A stretch of DNA of 64,000 nt, from assembly GCF_003028855.1 (NCBI RefSeq), contig NZ_CP028324.1, positions 1,488,001 to 1,552,000 on the forward strand. The letters run 5' to 3'. The notes beneath the pieces are model-generated. The model saw nothing but the letters and a program-made list of their open reading frames with translations, was not told the DNA's origin and made no database searches. The translations under genes were made by a program, and so were the position numbers. The stretch is from Pseudoduganella armeniaca (GTDB taxonomy: Bacteria > Pseudomonadota > Gammaproteobacteria > Burkholderiales > Burkholderiaceae_D). Shown here piece by piece: positions 53,706 to 63,069 of the stretch (position 1 is its first letter; every line of letters starts with the position of its first letter).

Positions 53706-55199
53706 ATGACTTCCGTCCCCACCGCAGCACCGTCGTATTCCGCCGAGCGCCAGCACGCCGTCGCGCAGGCGCTGCGCGCCGTGCTGCCGGCCGGCTGCGT
53801 GCTGGCGGCGCTGGAGGATACCAAGCCGTACGAATGCGACGGCCTGTCGGCCTACCGCCAGGTGCCGATGGTGGTCGCACTGCCGCAGGACGAGGCGCAG
53901 GTGCTGGCCGTGCTGGCGGTGTGCCGCGAACTGGCCGTGCCGATCGTGCCGCGCGGCGCCGGCACCGGGCTGTCCGGTGGCGCGATGCCGATCGCGGACG
54001 GTGTCGTGCTGTCCACGGCAAAACTGAACCGTATCGTGCGGCTCGATGCGACGTCGCGCACGGCCGTCGTGCAGCCGGGCGTGCGCAACCTGGCGATTTC
54101 GGAAGCGGCGGCGCCGTACGGTTTGTACTATGCGCCCGATCCGTCGTCGCAGATCGCCTGCACCATCGGCGGCAACGTGGCCGAGAACTCCGGCGGCGTG
54201 CATTGCCTGAAATACGGCCTGACGGTGCACAACGTGCTGCGCGTGCGCGTGGCCACCATCGAAGGCGACATCATCGAGCTGGGGAGCGAGGCGCCGGATG
54301 CGCCGGGATTGGACCTGCTGTCCGTCTTCATCGGCTCGGAAGGCATGCTGGGTATCGTGACCGAAGTCACCGTCAAGCTGGTGCCGAAGCCGGCCTGCGC
54401 GCGCGTCATCATGGCGTCGTTCGGCGACGTGGTCACGGCCGGCAACGCGGTGGCCCACGTGATCGCGGCGGGCATCATCCCGGCCGGGCTGGAAATGATG
54501 GACCAGACGTCGGTGCGGATGGTCGAGCCCTTCGTCAAGGCCGGCTACGACCAGGATGCGGCGGCGATCCTGCTGTGCGAGGCGGACGGCACGTTCGACG
54601 AGGTGGAGGACGAGATCGCGCGCATGACGGCCGTGCTGCAGGCGGCCGGCGCCGGTGCGATTGCCGTCTCCACCAGCGAGGCGGAGCGGCTGCGCTTCTG
54701 GTCCGGCCGCAAGAACGCATTCCCGGCGGCGGGCCGCATCTCGCCCGATTACTACTGCATGGACGGCACCATTCCAAGGAAGAACCTGGCGCAGGTGCTG
54801 ACCGGGATCGCGCAGATGGAGGTGAAATATGGCCTGCGCTGCGCCAACGTGTTCCATGCCGGCGACGGCAACCTGCATCCGCTGATCCTGTTCGACGCCA
54901 ACCAGCCGGACGAGCTGCAGCGCGCCGAAGCCTTCGGTGCCGAGATCCTGGCGCTGTGCGTGGCCGTCGGCGGCACCATCACGGGCGAACATGGCGTCGG
55001 CATCGAGAAGATCGATTCGATGTGCGTGCAGTTCCAGCCGGCCGAACTGGCCGCCTTCTTTGCCGTCAAGGGCGCGTTCGATCCGGTCGCCCTGCTCAAT
55101 CCCGACAAGGCCATCCCGACCCTGCACCGCTGCGCCGAATTCGGCCGCATGCGCGTGACGGGCGGGGTGCTGCCACATGCCGGCCTGCCGCGCTTCTAA
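53706..55199 (+). CDS. glcD: Glycolate oxidase subunit GlcD (FAD-linked)
   Basis: 497 residues. PCMH-type FAD domain: VPIVPRGAGTGLSGGAMPIA, YAPDPSSQIACTIGGNVAEN, SGGVHCLKYGLTVHNVL; C-terminal cap with NVFHAGDGNLHPLILFD and GEHGVGIEKI. It oxidises glycolate to glyoxylate together with GlcE and GlcF at the membrane. ATG at 53706 is chosen; upstream in-frame ATG at 53631 adds an unrelated leader overlapping the divergent promoter. Confidence 0.94.
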   Translation: MTSVPTAAPSYSAERQHAVAQALRAVLPAGCVLAALEDTKPYECDGLSAYRQVPMVVALPQDEAQVLAVLAVCRELAVPIVPRGAGTGLSGGAMPIADGVVLSTAKLNRIVRLDATSRTAVVQPGVRNLAISEAAAPYGLYYAPDPSSQIACTIGGNVAENSGGVHCLKYGLTVHNVLRVRVATIEGDIIELGSEAPDAPGLDLLSVFIGSEGMLGIVTEVTVKLVPKPACARVIMASFGDVVTAGNAVAHVIAAGIIPAGLEMMDQTSVRMVEPFVKAGYDQDAAAILLCEADGTFDEVEDEIARMTAVLQAAGAGAIAVSTSEAERLRFWSGRKNAFPAAGRISPDYYCMDGTIPRKNLAQVLTGIAQMEVKYGLRCANVFHAGDGNLHPLILFDANQPDELQRAEAFGAEILALCVAVGGTITGEHGVGIEKIDSMCVQFQPAELAAFFAVKGAFDPVALLNPDKAIPTLHRCAEFGRMRVTGGVLPHAGLPRF

Positions 55200-55200
55200 T

Positions 55201-56250
55201 ATGAACGAACAACTCGAGCGCTTCCGTGAACGCATCAATGCCGCCAGCGCTGCCGGCACGCCACTGCGCATCGCCGGCGGCGCCAGCAAGGACTGGTACG
55301 GCGGCCCGTTGCAGGGTGAGGTGCTGGACACGCGCGCGTACCGCGGCATCGTCGACTACGAGCCGACGGAGCTCGTCATCACGGCGCGCTGCGGCACGCC
55401 ATTGGCCGAAGTGGAGGCGCTGCTGCGCGAGCACCGGCAGATGCTGGCGTTCGAGCCGCCGCGCTTTGGCGCCGCCTCCACCATCGGCGGCGTCGTCGCC
55501 AGTGGCTTGTCCGGACCACGGCGCGCCAATGCCGGCGCCGTGCGCGACTTTGTGCTGGGCGCCCAGCTGATGGACGGCAAGGGCGAGCTGCTGAACTTCG
55601 GCGGCCAGGTGATGAAGAACGTGGCCGGCTACGACGTGTCGCGCCTGCTGGCCGGTTCGCTGGGCGTGCTGGGACTGATCACGCAGGTGTCGCTGAAGGT
55701 GTTGCCGCTGCCGCTGGTGGAGACCACGTTGCGCTTCGAGCTGGACGAGATCGCGGCGTTGGCGCGCATGAACGAGTGGGGCGGCCAGCCGTTGCCGCTG
55801 TCCGCCACCTGCTGGCACGCCGGCGTGCTGGCGGTGCGGCTGTCCGGCGCCGAGCCGGCCGTGCAGGCGGCCATGCGGCGCCTGGGCGGCGAAGTGGTCG
55901 CGGACGCCGCGCCGTTCTGGAACGCGCTGCGCGACCAGACCCATGCCTTCTTCGATGCCGGTAGCCTGTGGCGCCTCGCGCTGCCGCCGGCCGCCAGCGC
56001 GCAAATCCTCGGCGGCGAGCAGCTGATCGAATGGGGCGGCGGCCAGCGCTGGCTGAAGGGCGCCCGTGCCGATGCCGCTGCAATCCGCCGCGCCGTCGCC
56101 GCGGCGGGCGGCCACGCCACGCTGTACCGGGCCGCCGACAAGAGCGACGGCGCGTTCCACCCGCCGGCAGCGGCGATCGCCCGCATCCACGCGCGCCTGC
56201 GGGCGGCGTTCGACCCGGCCGGCATCTTCAATCCTGGCCGGCTGTACTGA
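55201..56250 (+). CDS. glcE: Glycolate oxidase subunit GlcE
   Basis: 349 residues. A second FAD-binding PCMH domain, with TPLRIAGGASKDWYG, ITARCGTPLAEVEALLREH, AASTIGGVVASGLSGPRRAN and VMKNVAGYDVSRLLAGSLG, and a shorter C-terminal part ending FDPAGIFNPGRLY. ATG at 55201 is one base after the glcD stop. Confidence 0.94.
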   Translation: MNEQLERFRERINAASAAGTPLRIAGGASKDWYGGPLQGEVLDTRAYRGIVDYEPTELVITARCGTPLAEVEALLREHRQMLAFEPPRFGAASTIGGVVASGLSGPRRANAGAVRDFVLGAQLMDGKGELLNFGGQVMKNVAGYDVSRLLAGSLGVLGLITQVSLKVLPLPLVETTLRFELDEIAALARMNEWGGQPLPLSATCWHAGVLAVRLSGAEPAVQAAMRRLGGEVVADAAPFWNALRDQTHAFFDAGSLWRLALPPAASAQILGGEQLIEWGGGQRWLKGARADAAAIRRAVAAAGGHATLYRAADKSDGAFHPPAAAIARIHARLRAAFDPAGIFNPGRLY

Positions 56251-56258
56251 GACTTGCC

Positions 56259-57479
56259 ATGCAAACCAATCTCGCCGATTTCATCAAGGGCACGCCGGAA
56301 GGCGACGAGGCCGAGAGCATCCTGCGCGCCTGCGTGCACTGCGGCTTCTGCACCGCCACCTGTCCCACCTACCAGCTGCTGGGCGACGAGCTCGATGGCC
56401 CGCGCGGGCGCATCTACCTGATCAAGCAGGTGCTGGAAGGCGCCCCGGCGGGACCGGGCACGCAGCTGCACCTGGACCGCTGCCTGACGTGCCGCAATTG
56501 CGAAACCACCTGTCCGTCCGGCGTGCGCTATGGCCGGCTGGCCGACATCGGCCGTAACGTCGTCGAACGGCGCGTGCCGCGCACGCTGCCGGACCGCATC
56601 AAGCGCTACGTGCTGAAGGAAGGGTTGTCGCGCCGCGGCTTGTTTACGCCCGCGCTGCGGCTGGGGCAGGCGCTGCGGCCGCTGTTGTCGCCGGCGCTGC
56701 AGGACAAGCTGCCGCCGCTGCGCCGCGCCACGCCCTGGCCCGCGCGTGCGCATGCGCGCCGCATGCTGGTGCTGGACGGCTGCGTGCAGCCGGCCATGGC
56801 CCCCAATATCAACGCGGCGGCCGCGCGCGTGCTCGATGCGGTCGGCGTGCAGCTGTTCGCAGCGCCACGTGCTGGCTGCTGTGGCGCGGTGCGCTTCCAC
56901 ATGAACGACCAGGAGGGCGGGCGCGAGCACATGCGCCGCAATATCGACGCCTGGTGGCCGTACGTGGACCAGGTCGAAGCCATCGTCATGACGGCTTCCG
57001 GCTGCGGCGCCACCGTGCGCGAGTACGGTCACCTGCTGGCGCACGACCCGATCTATGCGGAGAAGGCGGCGCGCATCTCGGCGTTGACGCGCGACCTGTC
57101 GGAAGTGCTGCCCGCGTTCGAGGCGGAGCTGGCGGCGCTGGTCAAGCGAGCTTCGGCGCCGGTCGCCTACCACCCGCCGTGCACCTTGCAGCACGGCCAG
57201 CAGATACGCGGCAAGGTCGAAGGGCTGCTGCGCGCGCTGGGCGTGGAGGTACGGCTGTGCGGCGAAGCGCACCTGTGCTGCGGCTCGGCGGGCACGTATT
57301 CGCTGCTGCATCCCGACCTGGCGCTGCAACTGCGCGATCGCAAGCTGGAACAGCTGGCGCAGACCGGCACCGCGCACACGGTGTCGGCCAATATCGGCTG
57401 TATCGGGCACCTGCAGTCCGGTACCGAGGCGCCGGTGGAGCATTGGGTCGAGCTGGTCGATCGCTTGATCGCAAGCTGA
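56259..57479 (+). CDS. glcF: Glycolate oxidase iron-sulfur subunit GlcF
   Basis: 406 residues. Two [4Fe-4S] ferredoxin motifs, CVHCGFCTATCP and CLTCRNCETTCPSG, followed by two CCG-type cysteine-rich domains (APRAGCCGAVRFH, ASGCGATV; LCGEAHLCCGSAGTY). It carries electrons from GlcDE to the quinone pool. Starts eight bases after glcE; the trio is one operon. Confidence 0.95.
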   Translation: MQTNLADFIKGTPEGDEAESILRACVHCGFCTATCPTYQLLGDELDGPRGRIYLIKQVLEGAPAGPGTQLHLDRCLTCRNCETTCPSGVRYGRLADIGRNVVERRVPRTLPDRIKRYVLKEGLSRRGLFTPALRLGQALRPLLSPALQDKLPPLRRATPWPARAHARRMLVLDGCVQPAMAPNINAAAARVLDAVGVQLFAAPRAGCCGAVRFHMNDQEGGREHMRRNIDAWWPYVDQVEAIVMTASGCGATVREYGHLLAHDPIYAEKAARISALTRDLSEVLPAFEAELAALVKRASAPVAYHPPCTLQHGQQIRGKVEGLLRALGVEVRLCGEAHLCCGSAGTYSLLHPDLALQLRDRKLEQLAQTGTAHTVSANIGCIGHLQSGTEAPVEHWVELVDRLIAS

Positions 57480-57522
57480 ACGCGCAGGTGTCAGGCTGCC
57501 CGACCACCGGCTTATCAGGGTT

Positions 57523-57646
57523 GGGGTCTGTCCCCGCATGGGGACTGACCCCGGTTTTCATCAGCGCCCGATGAGCACCAACCATGAGTGTGCGTGAACT
57601 CCGCTGACGCGATACAAACCAGGGTCAGTCCCAAAGGGACAGACCC
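57523..57646. repeat. Two facing GGGTC(T/A)GTCCC hairpins
   Basis: GGGGTCTGTCCCC-GCAT-GGGGACTGACCCC at 57523-57552 and GGGTCAGTCCC-AAA-GGGACAGACCC at 57622-57646, between the convergent glcF and GGDEF-EAL genes. Nearly the same arrangement as at 47249-47345. Confidence 0.75.
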
Positions 57647-57673
57647 CAACCCGGGTCGCGGTCACGATGCGCG

Positions 57674-60163
57674 CTAAGCAGGCGTGGACAGGTTGACGTC
57701 GAGATTGAAGCTGCGCAGGTCGCCGCGCAGGTCGGTCAGAGGACCCAGCAGGCTGGCATCCTCCCACGCCGGCGCCTTGACGAAGCCAGCGGCCCAGTCC
57801 AGTACGTCCTCGGCCGGCATCGGCCGGGCGATGCCGTAGCCCTGCGCCAGGTCGCAGCCCAGGCGGATCAGCAGCGCGCCATGCGCCGCCGTCTCGACGC
57901 CTTCGGCGATCACGCTGCGGTTGAAGGCGCGCGCCAGGCCGACGACGGCGCTGACCAGGTGCAGGTCGTCGCGGTCCACCAGCATGTTGCGCACGAAGCT
58001 TTGGTCCACCTTCAGCACGTCGGCCGGCAGGCGTTTCAGGTACGCCATCGAGGAGTAGCCCGTGCCGAAGTCGTCCAGCGCGAAGCGGATGCCCATCGCC
58101 TGGCATTCCTGCATGATGCAGCGCACGTGATTGACGTCGTGCAGTGCCGACGATTCCAGGATCTCCAGTTCCAGCAGCCGAGGCGGCACGGCCGGGTATT
58201 CCTCCAGGATGGCGCGCAGCTGCTGGACGAAATCGGCGCGCTGGAAATGGCGCGCGGCGATGTTGACGCTGACGCCCCACATGCGGCCGGCGGCACACCA
58301 TTCGGCCAGCTGCTCCAGGGCCTGGCGCAGCACCCACTCGCCGATGTCGGCGATCAGGTCGGTGTGCTCGACGGCCGGCAGGAACTCCCCCGGCCCCAGC
58401 AAGCCGCGCGCCGGATGGCGCCAGCGCAGCAGCGCCTCCATGCCGACCACGCGGCCGTGGCGCATGTCCACCTTGGGCTGGTAGAACGGTACCAGTTGGC
58501 CCGCCAGCAGCGCTTCGCGCACCTCGGTACGCCGGTTGTGATGGGTGCGCACCTGCTCGTCCAGGTCGGCGTCGAAGAAGTGCACCTTGCGCCGCCCCTG
58601 CACCTTGGCCTGGTACAGCGCCTGGTCGGCATGGCGCAGCAGGTGGTCGGCGCTGACGTCCGATCCCTTGTACACGGCCACGCCGACGCTGGCCGTCAGC
58701 GGCACGGTGCGCGAGCCGGCCAGGTAGGGCCGCGTCAGCGCCAGCATCAGGCGCTCCAGCGTACGTTCGACGCCGGCGCGGTCGCCGTGGTCGCGCAGCA
58801 GCAGGACGAACTCGTCGCCGCCCAGGCGCGCCACGTAATGATCGTTGCCGGCGAAGTCGTGCAGGCGGCTGGCGACCTGCTTCAACACTTCGTCGCCCAG
58901 CGCATGGCCGCCGCTGTCGTTGACCTGGCGGAAGTGGTCGAGATCGAACAGGCAGACGGCCAGCAAGGCGCCGCCGGCCTGGGCCCGCGCGATCTCCTGG
59001 TCGAAGCGGCCCGCCAGCGCGGCGCGGTTGGGCAGGCCGGTTAGCACGTCGTGGTAGCTGCGCCAGGACATCTGCTGGATCAACTGGCGCGTCTCGCTGA
59101 CGTCGCGGAACACCAGCACGGTGCCATGCAGCCCGCCGCCCGCCTTGCGGATCGGTGCGGCCGTGTATTCGACGTTGAAGCGGCGCCCGTCGCGGTGCCG
59201 CAGGTTCTGGTCCTTGGCCTTGACGACCGGGCCGCCCGCCTGCACGGCGGCGAGGGTCTTCATCAGGGTGTGCTGGCCGAAGTTGTTCGCCAGTGTAAAC
59301 ACCTCATGCAGCTCCAGGCCGCGTGCTTCGGCCGGCGCGTAGCCCGTCAGCGTCTGCGCCGTTTCGTTCATGGATTCGACGCGGCCGCACGGATCGGTCA
59401 CGATGACGGCATCGCCGATCGAGGCCAGCGTGACTTCGCTGCGCTCCTTTTCCGACTGCAGCGTTTGCATCAGTTCCTGGATACGCGCGGCCATGTCGTT
59501 GAACGTGATGGCGACCGCCTGCGCTTCCGGGAAGCCGCGCACCGGCAGGCGCACGTGATACTGGCCGTCGCGGAAAGCCTGCGTGGCGCGGCCGACGCGC
59601 CGCAGCATGCGCCGCGTCGCATAGATCAGGAGGCCCAGCAGGAAATACACGAGGAACACGTTCAGGCAGGTGACGAGGGCCTGGCGGCCCATGGCGCGCC
59701 AGACGACGTTCAGCGCGGGCGTGGCGCTGAACCACAGTTCCATGCGCGCGCCGGCCGGGCCGATCGGCACCGTGTAGGTCAGCGGACCGAGGCCGGTCAC
59801 GCGCGCGAACCAGCCCGGGTAGGCCGGCGATTCCGGCAGCCGCGTGGCCACCAGCGCACCGCGATCATCGAGCCAGCGGATGCGCGCCACCGCCGCGTTG
59901 ACGTCGGCGGCGCGCTGCATCAGCGCGGCGATGGCGCGGCGGTCGTCCGCCAGCACCAGCGGCGTGACGGCTTCCGTCAAGCCTTGCGTCACCTGGCGCG
60001 ATTCCAGCACCAGCTGGTGGCGCGCCAGCGTCGCTTCCGAATCGACCAGCAGGGTGTAGCGCACCGCCACCACCGCCACGATCAGCACGGAGATCGGCAC
60101 GAACAGGCGCGCGTAGGCGCCCATTTTCATCCAATGGGAGACGATTCTGGTGGCTAGGGGCAT
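57674..60163 (-). CDS. GGDEF-EAL protein with periplasmic sensor, HAMP and PAS
   Basis: 829 residues: membrane helix near 20-35, a periplasmic domain (to about 170), second helix (LNVFLVYFLLGLLIY), HAMP, PAS (TLASIGDAVIVTDPCGRVES), then diguanylate cyclase with intact RLGGDEFVLLL and phosphodiesterase with MEALLRWRH, LELEILES, DDFGTGYSS, LKVDQSFV and AEGVET. Both active sites look complete, so it may make or break c-di-GMP; no RxxD inhibition site stands five residues before GGDEF. The nearby pilT-pilU genes suggest a link to surface motility, but this is inference. Confidence 0.93.
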   Translation of the reverse strand: MPLATRIVSHWMKMGAYARLFVPISVLIVAVVAVRYTLLVDSEATLARHQLVLESRQVTQGLTEAVTPLVLADDRRAIAALMQRAADVNAAVARIRWLDDRGALVATRLPESPAYPGWFARVTGLGPLTYTVPIGPAGARMELWFSATPALNVVWRAMGRQALVTCLNVFLVYFLLGLLIYATRRMLRRVGRATQAFRDGQYHVRLPVRGFPEAQAVAITFNDMAARIQELMQTLQSEKERSEVTLASIGDAVIVTDPCGRVESMNETAQTLTGYAPAEARGLELHEVFTLANNFGQHTLMKTLAAVQAGGPVVKAKDQNLRHRDGRRFNVEYTAAPIRKAGGGLHGTVLVFRDVSETRQLIQQMSWRSYHDVLTGLPNRAALAGRFDQEIARAQAGGALLAVCLFDLDHFRQVNDSGGHALGDEVLKQVASRLHDFAGNDHYVARLGGDEFVLLLRDHGDRAGVERTLERLMLALTRPYLAGSRTVPLTASVGVAVYKGSDVSADHLLRHADQALYQAKVQGRRKVHFFDADLDEQVRTHHNRRTEVREALLAGQLVPFYQPKVDMRHGRVVGMEALLRWRHPARGLLGPGEFLPAVEHTDLIADIGEWVLRQALEQLAEWCAAGRMWGVSVNIAARHFQRADFVQQLRAILEEYPAVPPRLLELEILESSALHDVNHVRCIMQECQAMGIRFALDDFGTGYSSMAYLKRLPADVLKVDQSFVRNMLVDRDDLHLVSAVVGLARAFNRSVIAEGVETAAHGALLIRLGCDLAQGYGIARPMPAEDVLDWAAGFVKAPAWEDASLLGPLTDLRGDLRSFNLDVNLSTPA

Positions 60164-60279
60164 GGCGTGGTCGAGTGAGCGAAGAGGCGCCCGCCATTAT
60201 TACCTAGAATGCAATTCCTGTGTGCAACCAGGAAGGATGATTTTGTATCTGCTGTTGCGGCGCAACATGCGGGTCGGAC

Positions 60280-60765
60280 TCAGGTGCCCAGCAAGGCCTC
60301 GATATCGCGCGCGATGTCCTCCGGCTTGGTGGTCGGCGCATAGCGGTGGGCGACGCTGCCGTCGCGCCGTACCAGGAATTTCGTGAAGTTCCACTTGATC
60401 GATTCGGTGCCGAACAGGCCGGGCGCGTCGTGCTTGAGGAACTGCCACAGCGGGTGGGCCTCCGGGCCGTTGACGTCGACCTTGGCGAACAGCGGAAAGG
60501 TGACGGCAAAGCGCGACTCGCAGAATGCGCCGATTTCCTCCTCCGTACCGGGCTCCTGCTTGCCGAACTGGTTGCACGGAAAGCCCAGCACGGCGAAGCC
60601 GCGCGCCTGGAAGCGCTCGTGCAGCTTTTCCAGGCCGGCGTACTGCGGCGTGAAGCCGCAGGCGCTGGCCGTGTTCACGATCAGCAGTACCTTGTCCTGG
60701 TACTGCGCCAGTTCCACCGGCTGGCCAGCCAGGCTGACGGCGGAGAAGTCGAAGACGGATGCCAT
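60280..60765 (-). CDS. Glutathione peroxidase family protein
   Basis: 161 residues. Active-site cysteine in VNTASACGFTPQYAGLEKLH, conserved LGFPCNQFGKQEPGTEEEI with the catalytic Gln, and KWNFTKFLV with the catalytic Trp. Uses cysteine, not selenocysteine. Reduces hydrogen or lipid peroxides, probably with thioredoxin or glutathione. Ten bases downstream of pilU on the same strand. Confidence 0.93.
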   Translation of the reverse strand: MASVFDFSAVSLAGQPVELAQYQDKVLLIVNTASACGFTPQYAGLEKLHERFQARGFAVLGFPCNQFGKQEPGTEEEIGAFCESRFAVTFPLFAKVDVNGPEAHPLWQFLKHDAPGLFGTESIKWNFTKFLVRRDGSVAHRYAPTTKPEDIARDIEALLGT

Positions 60766-60775
60766 GGTGCTCCTT

Positions 60776-61912
60776 TCAGATCAGGCCAAGATGTTCGGTA
60801 CCGGCGGACAGGTCGCGCGTCTTGGCGGCCTTGCCTTCCAGCTTGATGGCGAGTCGCAGGTCGTTGACGGAGTCGGCGTTGCGCAGCGCGTCCTCGTAGC
60901 TGATCTTGTCCGCCTCGTACAGGTCGAACAGCGACTGGTCGAAGGTCTGCATGCCCAGCTCGCGCGACTTCTTCATCAGTTCCTTGATCTCGTGCACCTG
61001 GCCCTTGAAGATCAGGTCCGAGATCAAGGGGGAGTTCAGCATGATCTCGATGGCCACCGCGCGGCCCTTGGCTTCCTTCAGCGGGATCAGGCGTTGCGAG
61101 ATCATGCCTTTCAGGTTCAGCGACAGGTCCATCAGCAGTTGCTGGCGGCGCTCTTCGGGGAAGAAATTGATGATGCGGTCCAGCGCCTGGTTGGCGCTGT
61201 TGGCGTGCAGCGTGGCCAGGCACAGGTGGCCCGTCTCGGCAAACGCGATGGCGTGGTCCATCGTCTGGCGGTCGCGGATCTCGCCGATCTGGATCACGTC
61301 CGGCGCCTGGCGCAGCGTGTTCTTCAGCGCGATTTCCCAGTCCTCCGTGTCGACGCCCACCTCGCGCTGCGTGACGATGCAGTTGCCGTGCGGGTGCACG
61401 AACTCCACCGGGTCCTCGATCGTGATGATGTGGCCGTAGCTGTTGGCGTTGCGGTAGCCGACCATCGCCGCCAGCGTGGTCGACTTGCCCGAGCCGGTGG
61501 CGCCGACCATGATGACGAGGCCGCGCTTGGCCATGATCACGTCCTTCAGCACTTCCGGCAGGCCCAGGTCGTCGAGCTTCGGAATCGCGCTGTTGATGGT
61601 ACGCAGCACCATGCCGACGGCGCTCATCTGCACGAAGGCCGAGACGCGAAAGCGCCCCAGGTCACCCGGGCTGATGGCGAAGTTGGCTTCCTTGGTCAGT
61701 TCGAACGAGGCGGTCTGCTTGTCGTTCATGATCGAGCGCGCCAGGTCGGCCGTGTGCGCGGCCGTCAACGGCTGGGCGGAGACGGGCGTCAGCTTGCCGT
61801 CGATCTTCATCGCGGGCGGGAAGCCGGCCGTGATGAACAGGTCCGAGCCCTTCTTGCTGACCATCAGGCGCAAGAGGTCGAACATGAATTTGGATGCCTG
61901 GTCGCGTTCCAT
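60776..61912 (-). CDS. pilU: Type IV pilus retraction ATPase PilU
   Basis: 378-residue PilT/PilU family hexameric ATPase. Walker A VGATGSGKSTTLAAMVGYRN, Asp box ITIEDPVEFVHPHGNCIVTQ, Walker B PDVIQIGEIRDRQTMDHAI, His box TGHLCLATLHANSA. The longer C-terminus and its place after pilT identify it as PilU, the accessory retraction motor. Confidence 0.93.
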   Translation of the reverse strand: MERDQASKFMFDLLRLMVSKKGSDLFITAGFPPAMKIDGKLTPVSAQPLTAAHTADLARSIMNDKQTASFELTKEANFAISPGDLGRFRVSAFVQMSAVGMVLRTINSAIPKLDDLGLPEVLKDVIMAKRGLVIMVGATGSGKSTTLAAMVGYRNANSYGHIITIEDPVEFVHPHGNCIVTQREVGVDTEDWEIALKNTLRQAPDVIQIGEIRDRQTMDHAIAFAETGHLCLATLHANSANQALDRIINFFPEERRQQLLMDLSLNLKGMISQRLIPLKEAKGRAVAIEIMLNSPLISDLIFKGQVHEIKELMKKSRELGMQTFDQSLFDLYEADKISYEDALRNADSVNDLRLAIKLEGKAAKTRDLSAGTEHLGLI

Positions 61913-61921
61913 GACGGTCCT

Positions 61922-62965
61922 TTAGCCGGGGAAGTTCTCGGGAATCTTGGCGGCGGCGCGGGCGGCGGTGGCCGAGATCACGTTGCGGCGCACCAGGTCC
62001 GTCAGGTTCTGGTCCAAGGTCTGCATGCCGACATTGCTGCCGGTCTGGATCGCCGAATACATCTGCGCGATCTTCGCTTCTCGGATCAGGTTGCGGATGG
62101 CGGGCGTGCCCACCATGATCTCATGGGCCGCCACGCGGCCGGCGCCATCCTTGGTCTTCAACAGCGTCTGCGAGATCACGGCCTGCAGCGATTCGGACAG
62201 CATCGCGCGCACCATCTCCTTTTCCTCGGCCGGGAAGACGTCGACGATGCGGTCGATGGTCTTGGCGGCGGACGAGGTGTGCAGGGTGCCGAACACCAGG
62301 TGGCCCGTCTCCGCGGCGGATAGTGCCAGGCGGATCGTCTCCAGGTCGCGCAGCTCGCCCACCAGGATCGCGTCCGGATCTTCGCGCAGCGCCGAGCGCA
62401 GCGCGTTGCTGAACGAAAGCGTGTGCGGACCGACCTCGCGCTGGTTGATCAGGCACTTCTTCGATTCATGCACGAATTCGATCGGGTCCTCGATGGTCAG
62501 GATGTGACCGTATTCCTGCTCGTTCAGGTGATTGATCATCGCCGCCAAGGTAGTGGATTTGCCCGAGCCGGTGGGGCCCGTGACCAGCACGAGGCCGCGC
62601 GGCTTCAGCGCGAAGTCGGCAAAGATCTTCGGCGCGTTCAGCTCTTCCAGGGTGAGGATCTTGGACGGGATCGTACGCAGCACGGCCGAGGCGCCGCGCT
62701 CCTGGTTGTAGGCGTTGACGCGAAAGCGCGCCAGGCCGGGAATGGCGAAGCTGAAGTCGATCTCCAGCATCTCCTCGTAGGCCTTGCGCTGGCCGTCGTT
62801 CATGATGTCATAGATCATGCCGTGCACGTCCTTGTGCTCCAGCGGCGGCAGGTTGATGCGGCGGACATCGCCGTGCACGCGGATCATCGGCGGCAGGCCG
62901 GCGGACAGGTGCAGGTCCGAAGCCTTGTTCTTGACGGAGAATGCGAGAAGTTCGGAGATGTCCAT
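61922..62965 (-). CDS. pilT: Type IV pilus retraction ATPase PilT
   Basis: 347 residues. MDISELLAFSVKNKASDLHLSAG start, Walker A VTGPTGSGKSTTLAAMINHL, ILTIEDPIEFVHESKKCLIN, DPDAILVGELRDLETIRLAL and the C-terminal AIRNLIREAKIAQMYSAIQTG (AIRNLIRE motif needed for retraction). Powers pilus retraction in twitching and DNA uptake. Nine bases separate it from pilU; it is divergent from yggS. Confidence 0.96.
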   Translation of the reverse strand: MDISELLAFSVKNKASDLHLSAGLPPMIRVHGDVRRINLPPLEHKDVHGMIYDIMNDGQRKAYEEMLEIDFSFAIPGLARFRVNAYNQERGASAVLRTIPSKILTLEELNAPKIFADFALKPRGLVLVTGPTGSGKSTTLAAMINHLNEQEYGHILTIEDPIEFVHESKKCLINQREVGPHTLSFSNALRSALREDPDAILVGELRDLETIRLALSAAETGHLVFGTLHTSSAAKTIDRIVDVFPAEEKEMVRAMLSESLQAVISQTLLKTKDGAGRVAAHEIMVGTPAIRNLIREAKIAQMYSAIQTGSNVGMQTLDQNLTDLVRRNVISATAARAAAKIPENFPG

Positions 62966-63069
62966 TTATAATCCAGGTGAGTAGAACGACAACTAAGCCA
63001 ATCAAAACAATTGCGGGACCTGCAACAGGTGGCTGGCTGGCCACGCATTGAAGGTCCCGGTCGAAGATT

